From Lebetimonas sp. JH292 (GTDB lineage Bacteria; Campylobacterota; Campylobacteria; Campylobacterales; Nautiliaceae): DNA of 64,000 bases. A model generated the notes under the pieces. That model was not told the origin of the DNA and did no database searches. It saw only the letters and a list, made by a program, of their open reading frames with translations. Shown here one piece after another: positions 44,765 to 52,002 of the stretch. Every line of letters starts with the position of its first letter. The stretch's first letter is position 1. The position numbers and the translations under genes were made by a program. The DNA lies in the NCBI RefSeq assembly GCF_000523275.1, contig NZ_ATHQ01000001.1, forward strand, positions 567,001 to 631,000. Direction: 5' to 3'.

Positions 44765-45015
44765 TTACTAAGTCTGCCAAGCAAAAATCCTATAATACCG
44801 GATACCGCTATTGAAAAAACAGGATGTTCTTTTGCCTCAGACTTTGTTTGCTCTAATATTTCTTCAAGTTTGGCTTTTATTTCTTTTATTTTTTCATTGT
44901 CGAGTTTTGAATTTACACTGTTTTTAAGTTCATCTAAAATGTTTGTAACTTTTTTTTCATCTACATTTTTAATTGCATCCTCAAGTTTTACCAAGGTATT
45001 GTTTATTTTTTCCAT
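44761..45015 (-). CDS. DUF883/YqjD-like membrane-anchored protein
   Basis: 84 residues: a long helical, Lys/Glu-rich N-terminus (residues ~1-60) and one C-terminal membrane helix ending GIIGFLLGRLSK. This matches the ElaB/YqjD/DUF883 layout; members bind ribosomes at the inner membrane in stationary phase in E. coli. The SD and promoter region lie at 45016-45050. Together with the holin-X-like gene it forms a two-gene stress-type unit, by inference. Confidence 0.62.
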   Translation of the reverse strand: MEKINNTLVKLEDAIKNVDEKKVTNILDELKNSVNSKLDNEKIKEIKAKLEEILEQTKSEAKEHPVFSIAVSGIIGFLLGRLSK

Positions 45016-45050
45016 TTTTTCCCCTTTTTTTTATTTTAAATATTTTTTTT

Positions 45051-45259
45051 GACACTGACTAAATAACGGAAAAGTAAAAATATGACAGCGTAGCGGAATT
45101 TAGCGAAAATTTTGCGTTTAAAAAATTGCACCTAACCCGTAAGGGCTGCGAAGCTGTTTGCAATTTTTAGCAAAATTTGAGCTGTTCGTTAGCAAAATGA
45201 AGCTCTCAGCCTGTCTCTTTGTAGTTATTTTTGTATATTTCTACCATTTAGTCAATGCC
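45051..45259. repeat. 209-bp element with terminal inverted repeats (MITE-like or structured RNA)
   Basis: The ends are 14-bp inverted repeats matching at 12 positions: GACACTGACTAAAT (45051-45064) and the inverse of ATTTAGTCAATGCC (45246-45259). Inside, AAAAATTGCA (45121-45130) pairs with TGCAATTTTT (45159-45168), enclosing CCTAACCCGTAAGGGCTGCG-type sequence. It has several GCG/AGC words unlike the AT-rich neighbours. No ORF. The part GAGCTGTTCGTTAGC resembles GAGCAGTTCACCTAGC at 63883. Confidence 0.55.
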
Positions 45260-45290
45260 CATTTTTTTAAATTACTTTTCTCAATTAAAA

Positions 45291-46436
45291 TTATAATGCA
45301 ATAAATTTATTTCTATTGTTTAAAACTTTAGGAAGATAATTTCTTCCCTCACTTGTTGGAAGCCTGTGAATAAGTCTATAATAAACTTCTTTTGGACTTA
45401 AAGAATTAGCAATTGCAATAGCTCTATCTCTTCTTATGCTAAAAACTCTTAATACATTTCCTATTCCGCTATTATATGAAGCTATCATCATATATTCGCG
45501 ACTTAATGGATTTTTTATTCTTGGGAGATATTTATAATATAAAAGATTTAAATATGCACTTCCAATATTAATATTGTTTTTAGGGACAAATAAAAATTCC
45601 TTACTTGGTATATGTTTATACCCATAAGCTCTTTCATATCCTTCAATGCCGGCTGTGGTTGGAACTATCTGCATAAGTCCAAATGCTGGAACATAACTTA
45701 CAGCATAAGGGTTAAAATCGCTTTCTGTTTTAATAACTCCAAATATTAAACTTTTAGAAATTGAATATTTTTTTGAATACATTTTAACATATGGAAGATA
45801 TTTTTTAGCCCTGAGAGTTTCGCTGTTTTTGACTAACGGGAATGTTACATAATAAATTTTTTGATTTTTATATACATAACTTTTTAGATTATGTCTTATT
45901 AAATAACTGGAATACCTGTTTGCCCTCCATTTATATAAAACCAGTTTCCCTTCAAAATCATATATTTCACCCGCCAGAAAAGGTTTTCCTTTTAAAACAA
46001 TTTTATCGCTGAATAAATCTACGCTTCTTGGGTCATCTGGCATAAGCATTGTATTAACAAGAGCTTTTTTTAAAACTTCTTTATAATTTTTATCAATTGT
46101 TTCAACTTTTACTAATCCTCTGTCAAAATCAATAATAGCTCTTGCCCTGTAATGATTTGAATACTTAACCAATTTTTTGATAGTCGGCTTCTCTGGATTT
46201 TGCCAAATAGATATAGCTTTTGTAAACTCTTTAACTTCTAAATTAAAATGATACAAAAAGCTTTTTACATCTTTTGCAAGTGCTTGAGGATGTGTAAGAT
46301 AATAATCTCTTTTTCTAATTAAAAAATGCTTAATTTTTGATTTTGGATTTTTAGATACAGCAATGGAAGCTATGCTCTGATAATCACTAACACTGCAGCC
46401 GGTTAAAAATAAAATAGCCAAAAATATTTTTTTCAT
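45291..46436 (-). CDS. Lytic murein transglycosylase, MltC-like lipoprotein
   Basis: 381 residues. MKKIFLAILFLTGCSVSDYQ is a lipoprotein signal with lipobox LTGC, giving an outer-membrane-facing lipoprotein. A DUF3393-like N-terminal domain (residues ~30-190) is followed by the SLT domain: FGVIKTESDFNPYAVSYVPA near residue 235 with the catalytic Glu, then AFGLMQIVPTTAG, and IASYNSGIGNVLR near 325. It cuts peptidoglycan to 1,6-anhydro products. I use the second ATG because it makes the usual signal peptide; no SD exists for either. TATAAT (46444-46449) ends eight bases before that ATG, so the mRNA may be leaderless or processed from the upstream tRNA. Confidence 0.88.
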   Translation of the reverse strand: MKKIFLAILFLTGCSVSDYQSIASIAVSKNPKSKIKHFLIRKRDYYLTHPQALAKDVKSFLYHFNLEVKEFTKAISIWQNPEKPTIKKLVKYSNHYRARAIIDFDRGLVKVETIDKNYKEVLKKALVNTMLMPDDPRSVDLFSDKIVLKGKPFLAGEIYDFEGKLVLYKWRANRYSSYLIRHNLKSYVYKNQKIYYVTFPLVKNSETLRAKKYLPYVKMYSKKYSISKSLIFGVIKTESDFNPYAVSYVPAFGLMQIVPTTAGIEGYERAYGYKHIPSKEFLFVPKNNINIGSAYLNLLYYKYLPRIKNPLSREYMMIASYNSGIGNVLRVFSIRRDRAIAIANSLSPKEVYYRLIHRLPTSEGRNYLPKVLNNRNKFIAL

Positions 46437-46468
46437 AGACATAATTATATTAAAAATTTAACAATATA

Positions 46469-46545
46469 TGGAGCCGGCGACGGGATTCGAACCCCCGACC
46501 TGCTGATTACGAATCAGCTGCTCTGGCCAACTGAGCTACGCCGGC
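46469..46545 (-). tRNA. tRNA-Thr (CGT)
   Basis: Reading the minus strand: acceptor GCCGGCG pairs CGCCGGC; D-arm GCTCAGTTGGCCAGAGC; anticodon arm GCTGA-TTCGTAA-TCAGC gives anticodon CGT; T-arm CGGGGGTTCGAATCCCG. Discriminator T and an encoded CCA end it (77 bases). Confidence 0.95.
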
Positions 46546-46600
46546 ATTAGTGACAGACACTTAAAAATAAACGTTATTTAAAATTTTTCCATTTATATGA

Positions 46601-46676
46601 TGGCTCCGGCGAGAGGACTCGAACCTCTGACCCGACGGTTAACAGCCGTCTGCTCTACCGACTGAGCTACGCCGGA
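46601..46676 (-). tRNA. tRNA-Asn (GTT)
   Basis: Minus strand: acceptor TCCGGCG pairs CGCCGGA; D-arm GCTCAGTCGGTAGAGC; anticodon arm GACGG-CTGTTAA-CCGTC gives anticodon GTT; T-arm CAGAGGTTCGAGTCCTCTG. Discriminator G and encoded CCA (76 bases). It lies first in a minus-strand unit followed by tRNA-Thr. Confidence 0.95.
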
Positions 46677-46692
46677 ATGATTATGGATTGAA

Positions 46693-46698
46693 ATTATA
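46693..46698 (-). promoter_or_regulatory. -10 box for the tRNA-Asn / tRNA-Thr unit
   Basis: TATAAT in GATATAATTTC on the minus strand, 17 bases before the tRNA-Asn 5' end. No clear -35. The lytic transglycosylase is 26-33 bases past the second tRNA and may be read through. Confidence 0.55.
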
Positions 46699-46737
46699 TC
46701 AAAAAATAAAAAAAATACAATTAAATTTGAAATTTGA

Positions 46738-46766
46738 TTGACAAAATTAAAAAATAATTTTAAAAT
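46738..46766 (+). promoter_or_regulatory. Sigma-70 promoter of modAB
   Basis: TTGACA (46738-46743), 17 bases, TAAAAT (46761-46766). It is the clearest two-box promoter in the window. The predicted start of transcription (~46773) falls inside the ModE-like operator. Confidence 0.72.
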
Positions 46767-46767
46767 A

Positions 46768-46791
46768 CGCTATATAGAAAAATATATAACG
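46768..46791 (+). promoter_or_regulatory. ModE-like operator
   Basis: CGCTATATA, six bases, TATATAACG: an inverted repeat that matches the ModE half-sites (CGNTATATA-N6-TATATAACG) I know from E. coli and relatives. It covers the predicted +1 and ends 11 bases before the modA ATG, fitting repression by a Mo- or W-loaded ModE. Confidence 0.8.
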
Positions 46792-46802
46792 AAAGGATAA
46801 AG

Positions 46803-47460
46803 ATGAAAAAACTTATTTTACTAATTATTTCATTAAAAATTTTCGCTAATTGTATTATAGGAATCACCGGTGGATATAAAGAAATCTTTAAACCTTTAAT
46901 AAAACAATACAATTTAACACACAAAGAAAAAATAACTGTAATTTACGGCCCTCTGGGAACGCTTATTGCAAATGCCAAACTTAAAAACATTTCTATGATA
47001 TTCGGAGAAAAAGAAACATTAAAACAAAACGGTTTTAATTCTTTTATTCCTATTGGTAAAGACAACTTAACAATTATTTGCAGAAAAAAAAACAAATTTA
47101 GACGATTTAAATCAAACAAAAATTGCAGTTCCTAATCCAAAAGGAACTATTTATGGCAACAGGGCAGAAGAATTTTTTAAAAATATTCATATTCATCCTA
47201 TAAATGAATTAACAGTATCAATGATGCCTCAGGGAATTAATTATTTACAGATGAATATAGTAGAGTGTGCAGTCGCAAATGAGGTAATGGCACTATTTTT
47301 AAAAAACAAATATTCATATATTGAAATAAAAAAGAATTATACACCTATAATTTTAGGTTTTTCATCAATAAAAAAAAGTAAAACGTGTGTTGATTTTATT
47401 AAATTTTTAAAATCTGAAAAAATAAAAAAATATTTAAAAAGCAGGGGGATATGCATTTAA
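46803..47460 (+). pseudogene. modA: Molybdate/tungstate ABC transporter binding protein ModA-like, frameshifted
   Basis: Frame 1 (46803-47135) gives a signal peptide (residues 1-16) and the start of a periplasmic binding protein: IGITGGYKEIFKPLIKQYN, VIYGPLGTLIANAKLKNISM, GKDNLTIICRKKNK. The protein continues in another frame from ~47093 (NLDDLNQTKIAVPNPKGTIY-like run, YGNRAEEFFKN, MMPQGINYLQMNIVECAVAN, KSEKIKKYLKSRGICI). The break is at the A9 run 47084-47092. A one-base change in that run would restore a ~220-residue ModA. The ModE-like operator and modB next door support the role. Slippage, real mutation or base-calling error cannot be told apart. Confidence 0.78.
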
Positions 47461-48116
47461 ACGAAGAAGCCATATTTTCAATTGTTCTTACGCTTAAAGT
47501 GCTGGGGGTAGATTTAATACTGCTGCTTACAATAGGAAGTTTAATATCTTTTTATCTGGCGGAATCACATTCCTTTTTCGCTAAAATTTTTTCTTTTATA
47601 CTTGATTTACCCTTGGCCCTTCCGCCTATTGTAACAGGTTTTTTACTTTTATATTTTCTTTCACAAAACACAGTTTTAGGCCAAACACTGTTAAAATTAA
47701 ATATAAATCTTGTTTTTAATTTTTATTCGTTAATTTTGGCTGGTTTTATTGCGTCACTTCCTCTTTATTCCAAACCTGTGATTTCAGCAATAAAACATTA
47801 TCCTATGAATATAAAAGAAGCTGCATATATAAGCGGTAAAAGCAGGTTAAACACATTTATATTTATAATTCTGCCCGGAATAAAAAAAACATTTTTAGTA
47901 TCGGTTATTTTATCCGTAACAAGAATATTTTCAGAAATCGGTATTTCTTTAATGCTAGGAGGAAATATCCCGTTTAAAACAAATACCGTTTCACTTGAAA
48001 TTTTTACAAGCGTATTCAACGGAGATTTAGATACCGCTTTTCATTTAAGTATTATTATGTTTATAATTTCTCTTTTATTTTTTATAACATTAAAAATTTT
48101 GGAAAAAGAACATTAA
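47451..48116 (+). CDS. modB: Molybdate/tungstate ABC transporter permease
   Basis: 221 residues, five membrane helices. DLPLALPPIVTGFLLLYFLS near residue 53 and the EAA-type loop EAAYISGKSRLNTFIFIILP near residue 122 are the ModB signatures. The ATG overlaps the end of modA by 10 bases, so expression may need translation of the second modA frame. No ModC ATPase gene follows; the next gene is argJ on the other strand (4-base overlap). The ATPase must be elsewhere or shared with another transporter. Confidence 0.87.
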   Translation: MHLNEEAIFSIVLTLKVLGVDLILLLTIGSLISFYLAESHSFFAKIFSFILDLPLALPPIVTGFLLLYFLSQNTVLGQTLLKLNINLVFNFYSLILAGFIASLPLYSKPVISAIKHYPMNIKEAAYISGKSRLNTFIFIILPGIKKTFLVSVILSVTRIFSEIGISLMLGGNIPFKTNTVSLEIFTSVFNGDLDTAFHLSIIMFIISLLFFITLKILEKEH

Positions 48117-49288
48117 GTTCTGTATTCCGCATTTATCTTTACATAATCATAACTTAAATCACAGCCAAATGCCCTGAATTTGCCATCACCTATTCCGATA
48201 TCAACTTCTATTTTAAAAGAATCTTTTTTCATAACTTTACGGGCTTTTTCTTCTGTAACTTTGTCAAAACAGTTTTTCCCCTTATCATATATTAAAACAT
48301 CTCCTATTTCAATGGATAAAGTGTTTTCATCGCATTCGATCCCGCTTGCGCCTATTGTTGAAGCGATTCTTCCCCAGTTAGGGTCTTCTCCGAAAATTGC
48401 CGTTTTTACAAGAAGCGAATTTGCAAGAGCTTTGGCGGCAATCTTGGCTTCCAATTTATTTTTAGCGCCTTTTACATTAAAAGCCACCAGTTTTGTAGCA
48501 CCCTCCCCATCTTTTACAATATCAGTTGCCAGTTTTAGCATTACCTGATTCAATGCTTCCCTAAAAGCCCCTTCTTCATAATCACCCTCGTTTGTACTCA
48601 TTAAAAAAACGCTGTCGTTAGTGGATGTATCCCCGTCAACACTTATTGCGTTAAACGTATTATCATTAATTTCACTCAATATTTTTTTCATTTTTTCTCG
48701 GGGAACATTTGCATCAGTCACTATAAAACAAAGCATTGTAGCCATTGCAGGGTTTATCATTCCGGCTCCCTTGGCAACACCTGCAATTTTAAATTTTCCA
48801 AAATTTCCTTCTACTTCAAAAGCTATTTCTTTATAAAAGCTGTCTGTGGTCATTATTGCTTTTGCAAAATTCTTGGAATTTTTAGCATTAAAATCAAATT
48901 TTTCTATAGCACTCTTTATTTTTTCTTTATCAATTCTTACCCCAATTACTCCGGTTGAGCTCATTATAGGATTTATTGCATCTATTTTTTCATTTAAAAA
49001 ACTTAAAATCTCTTTAATGTCATTAATTCCCTCTTCCCCGGTTAAGGCGTTTGCATTTTTTGAATTTGCCAGAATAAAATTTGTTTTTTCAATATTTTTG
49101 TTTAAAACATATTTAACTGGCGCCGCTTGAAATTTGTTTGTAGTAAATAAATAAGCTATATTCATGATTTTTTCACTTCTTATAAATCCCACATCAAAAC
49201 CATCTTTTTTGAATCCTGCATTTACACCGTCTGCATAAATCCCGTCTATTGCACAAAGTCCGTTTTTTATTGGTGTTATTCTAAACAT
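48113..49288 (-). CDS. argJ: Bifunctional glutamate/ornithine acetyltransferase
   Basis: 391 residues. ArgJ recycles acetyl groups from acetylornithine to glutamate in arginine synthesis. The self-cleavage site is in AKGAGMINPAMATMLCFIVT near residue 185 (cut before Thr of ATML), producing two chains. SVDGDTSTNDSVFLMS near 225 and EDPNWGRIASTIGASGI near 310 are typical. I start at 49288, where AAAAGGAT precedes the ATG and the protein begins MFRITPIKNGLCAIDG; the earlier ATG at 49312 adds a basic leader. Confidence 0.93.
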   Translation of the reverse strand: MFRITPIKNGLCAIDGIYADGVNAGFKKDGFDVGFIRSEKIMNIAYLFTTNKFQAAPVKYVLNKNIEKTNFILANSKNANALTGEEGINDIKEILSFLNEKIDAINPIMSSTGVIGVRIDKEKIKSAIEKFDFNAKNSKNFAKAIMTTDSFYKEIAFEVEGNFGKFKIAGVAKGAGMINPAMATMLCFIVTDANVPREKMKKILSEINDNTFNAISVDGDTSTNDSVFLMSTNEGDYEEGAFREALNQVMLKLATDIVKDGEGATKLVAFNVKGAKNKLEAKIAAKALANSLLVKTAIFGEDPNWGRIASTIGASGIECDENTLSIEIGDVLIYDKGKNCFDKVTEEKARKVMKKDSFKIEVDIGIGDGKFRAFGCDLSYDYVKINAEYRT

Positions 49289-49306
49289 TTTAATCCTTTT
49301 AATTTT

Positions 49307-49341
49307 TCTCACAACTCACAACTCGCTACTCACTATTCACT
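49307..49341 (-). repeat. ACTCACN tract between the K+ channel gene and argJ
   Basis: Plus strand ACTCACA ACTCACA ACTCGCT ACTCACT ATTCACT. In sense of the minus-strand genes this is GTGAGT-like units running directly into the K+ channel stop codon region (49341). Confidence 0.78.
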
Positions 49342-50468
49342 TATATAAAATCAATATTTTTGGGTCTTTTTGTACTTCTTATTACAAACCTGGCTTTAAC
49401 CATGTCTTTTGAAGTACCGATTACCAACACTTTATCCCCAGGTTTAAGAGTATATTCGCCTTTTGGAACAGGCACGAATTTTCCGCTTGCTTCTTTTACT
49501 CCGACAACACTTACATTAAACAATTCTCTTAAATGTGCGTCTTTGAGTTTTTTATATGCAAGCCACGATTTTTTACTTACAGTTATTTTTTCCAGATTAA
49601 GAGGGCTATCTGTAGAATATACAAATTCCTCCAAAATATTTTTAACATCTGGATTTGCGGCTATTGCCGTCATTCTTTTAGCAATCAGCTTATTAGGTGA
49701 AATTACTTCATGGGCCCCCAGTTTTTGAAGTTTTTCTATATCTTCTTCTGAATTTGCTATTGAAAGAATATAATAAGGATGCCTTTTTAATTCTTTTTCG
49801 TATAATTTTACACTGCTGATCAGTGCTATATTGTCGGCTACATTTTTGGATAGAGATATTACACCTTTTGCACTGCTAAGAGATGCCTTTTTAATAGAAA
49901 CCGTGGTATGAGGATCCCCTTTTACAAAAAAAGGATATCTGTTCTTTTTGGCAATTTCTTCCAAATTATCATTATTGTCTATAACAACAAAAGGAATATG
50001 GGCATGTCTTAGTTCTTTTGTCACATCTATGGTATATTCGTTATGAAAACACACGACATAATGATTTTTAAGTCTTGCTATTTTATAAAGCATTCTGTTC
50101 TCCTTAAGTAGTGCAAAAAGGCGGCCTTTATTAATCACATCCACTAAAATACCCACCGCATAAGAAAATACGGCAAATCCTGCAATAATCAAAAATATTG
50201 TAAAAAGTCTGCCAAGCGGTGAAATGGGGGCTATTTCACCAAAACCCACTGTGGTAAAAGTAATTCCTGTCTGATAAATTGCATCCATCAAAGAAAAATG
50301 ATCAATTGCAATATATCCCAAAGTACCGAACAATTCGATTAAAACAGTAAGTATTATCGGGGCTCTGAAAGGTTTTAGCTCTCCCCAGATTTCATAAGAA
50401 AGGTCTACTTCTGGTTTTTTTGAAGTTTCCCAGTTAAAGAGTTTAGCAAGTTTTTCTTTAAAAGTCAT
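49341..50468 (-). CDS. Two-helix potassium channel with RCK (TrkA) domains
   Basis: 375 residues. Two membrane helices (~32-52 and ~88-110) flank the pore loop with filter TTVGFGE near residue 72. A TrkA-N/RCK domain follows (YVVCFHNEYTIDV, FVVIDNNDNLEEIAKKNRYP), and a TrkA-C domain ends it (~300-370, KPGDKVLVIGTSKDM). It forms a tetrameric K+ channel gated by ligand binding to RCK rings. The ATG follows the U-tract of the rpmB terminator, with GGGG as the only SD-like sequence. Confidence 0.9.
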   Translation of the reverse strand: MTFKEKLAKLFNWETSKKPEVDLSYEIWGELKPFRAPIILTVLIELFGTLGYIAIDHFSLMDAIYQTGITFTTVGFGEIAPISPLGRLFTIFLIIAGFAVFSYAVGILVDVINKGRLFALLKENRMLYKIARLKNHYVVCFHNEYTIDVTKELRHAHIPFVVIDNNDNLEEIAKKNRYPFFVKGDPHTTVSIKKASLSSAKGVISLSKNVADNIALISSVKLYEKELKRHPYYILSIANSEEDIEKLQKLGAHEVISPNKLIAKRMTAIAANPDVKNILEEFVYSTDSPLNLEKITVSKKSWLAYKKLKDAHLRELFNVSVVGVKEASGKFVPVPKGEYTLKPGDKVLVIGTSKDMVKARFVIRSTKRPKNIDFI

Positions 50469-50489
50469 AAAAACCCCGTAAAGAGGGGG
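50469..50489 (-). terminator. Terminator hairpin between rpmB and the K+ channel gene
   Basis: In minus sense: CCCCC TCTTTA CGGGG then TTTTT. The stem is CCCC/GGGG with a U5 tail that ends right at the K+ channel ATG. The hairpin arm also contains the only SD-like GGGG of that gene. Confidence 0.65.
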
Positions 50490-50492
50490 AGA

Positions 50493-50678
50493 TTATACAG
50501 ATTTCTTCAGGTTTCTAAGACAACTTGTACAAATTTTAACTTTTCTTCTGACTCCGTTAATTTCAATTTTAACGTTTTGAATGTTTGGGTCAAACTTATG
50601 TCTGATTTTTTTATTTGAATGGCTCACTCTGTTTCCAAATTGAGGACCTTTTCCACAAATTTCGCATTTTCTTGCCAT
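50493..50678 (-). CDS. rpmB: 50S ribosomal protein L28
   Basis: 61 residues, usual size. ARKCEICGKGPQFGNRVSHS then NKKIRHKFDPNIQ and VKICTSCLRNLKK match bacterial L28; two CxxC pairs (CEIC, CTSC) make it a zinc-binding form. SD AAAGGAT upstream. It has its own terminator just before the K+ channel gene. Confidence 0.97.
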   Translation of the reverse strand: MARKCEICGKGPQFGNRVSHSNKKIRHKFDPNIQNVKIEINGVRRKVKICTSCLRNLKKSV

Positions 50679-50766
50679 TTAATATCCTTTTACTTTATTT
50701 GAGTTTGAAATTATATCAAAAATTTTTTATTTTTATTTTTTATTTTTTCCTTTTATAACGGAAATT

Positions 50767-50804
50767 CTCACTACTCACCACTCACCACTCACCACTCACT
50801 TACT
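50767..50804 (-). repeat. ACTCACN tract after dapD
   Basis: Plus strand: CTCACT ACTCACC ACTCACC ACTCACC ACTCACT. In dapD sense these are GTGAGTG/GTGAGTA units starting at the dapD stop (50804). Nearly perfect period of seven. Confidence 0.82.
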
Positions 50805-51967
50805 TAATGAAGTTCTTCATTAAGCTTAACCTCACGTCTACTTCTAAATGCTGTCATTTTCCCTTTTGTTGTGTCAAATCTGTAATGAATTCCGTTAAGT
50901 CCTGCTAATTCCAACCCTTTAAAATATTCTTTATATTCCGCCTTCCATTCAGGATTTACTTCTTTAATTTTTTCAAATTCATCTTCGCCAATAAATATTT
51001 TTGTGCCCTCTAAAACCGCAATTCCGGCATCTACTATACATCCGTCTCCCAAAGGGATCCCTGTTACAGAATTTGCGCCAAGAAGCGTATTTTTACCAAT
51101 GGTAATAGGATTTCCGTTTGTACCGCTGAGCACTCCTAAAATACTCGCACCTCCGCCTACATCAGCACCTTCTTTTACAACGGCGGATGAGCTTATTCTG
51201 CCTTCAACCATTACCGCACCCTCTGTTCCGGCGTTAAAGTTTATATAACTTGCCCCCGGCATTACAGTGGTTCCGGGAGCCAACTGGGCACCGAATCTTA
51301 CTTTGCTTGTATCAAGAATTCTTATATTTTCATCCGGAATTATATGTGCAAGGAATCTCGGAAATTTATCCACATATTCTATTTCAGGGAATGAATCTTT
51401 AAGCTTCATTTCAATTTCATGGGCTTTTAAATATTCAAGCTCAATCGGTACATTTCCAATCCACGCCGAATTATGCAAAACACCGAAAGCCCCGCTCAAA
51501 TTTACTCCTCTTAAAGGTGCTTTTCTTGTGGAAAGGGCGTATAATTTCAAATAAACAGCCTCAACCGACTTTGGGGCCTCATCTTTAAATAAGAAACAAA
51601 TTCTGTAATTATCGTATAACTCTTCTTCAAAAATTTCTTTTAAAACCTTTAAAACCTGTATATTTTTATGTTTTTCGCCTACGGCCTCACTTATCAAATC
51701 TTCTCCGAAATAATTTAATGCCGTATCTACAAAATCTTTGGAAATAGGCGCTACAAATTCGCTTTTTTCAAAATCAACATCAACGCCGCATTCAATCAAA
51801 CTTCTGATAAATACTGCTGCTGAGCCAAAATTTTCATTCCAGTTTATTACGGGATAAGTGGCCTGAAGTACTTTATCATGGTTTAACTGTCCCAAATCGA
51901 CTCTTGCAATTCCAAAAGCCATCGGTTGTCTGTAATTAGATATATTTTTTACTAACTTTTCAAACAT
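50804..51967 (-). CDS. dapD: Tetrahydrodipicolinate N-succinyltransferase (long form)
   Basis: 387 residues, the long Campylobacterota form (E. coli DapD is ~274). The C-terminal part forms a left-handed beta-helix: RFGAQLAPGTTVMPGASYIN near residue 220, FNAGTEGAVMVEGRISSSAV, GGGASILGVLSGTNGNPITI, and GANSVTGIPLGDGCIVDAGI. It succinylates tetrahydrodipicolinate in lysine/diaminopimelate synthesis. Upstream N-terminal ~200 residues fit the family. AAAAGGAT is the SD. A repeat tract follows directly. Confidence 0.92.
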   Translation of the reverse strand: MFEKLVKNISNYRQPMAFGIARVDLGQLNHDKVLQATYPVINWNENFGSAAVFIRSLIECGVDVDFEKSEFVAPISKDFVDTALNYFGEDLISEAVGEKHKNIQVLKVLKEIFEEELYDNYRICFLFKDEAPKSVEAVYLKLYALSTRKAPLRGVNLSGAFGVLHNSAWIGNVPIELEYLKAHEIEMKLKDSFPEIEYVDKFPRFLAHIIPDENIRILDTSKVRFGAQLAPGTTVMPGASYINFNAGTEGAVMVEGRISSSAVVKEGADVGGGASILGVLSGTNGNPITIGKNTLLGANSVTGIPLGDGCIVDAGIAVLEGTKIFIGEDEFEKIKEVNPEWKAEYKEYFKGLELAGLNGIHYRFDTTKGKMTAFRSRREVKLNEELH

Positions 51968-52002
51968 TTATATCCTTTTTTACAAAATTATACCAAATGT
52001 TT

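Noticed and set aside
45051-45259. Riboswitch
   Set aside because: Inner stem and GC-rich loop do not match any class I can recognise, and the nearest plus-strand gene start is far; kept only as an inverted-repeat element.
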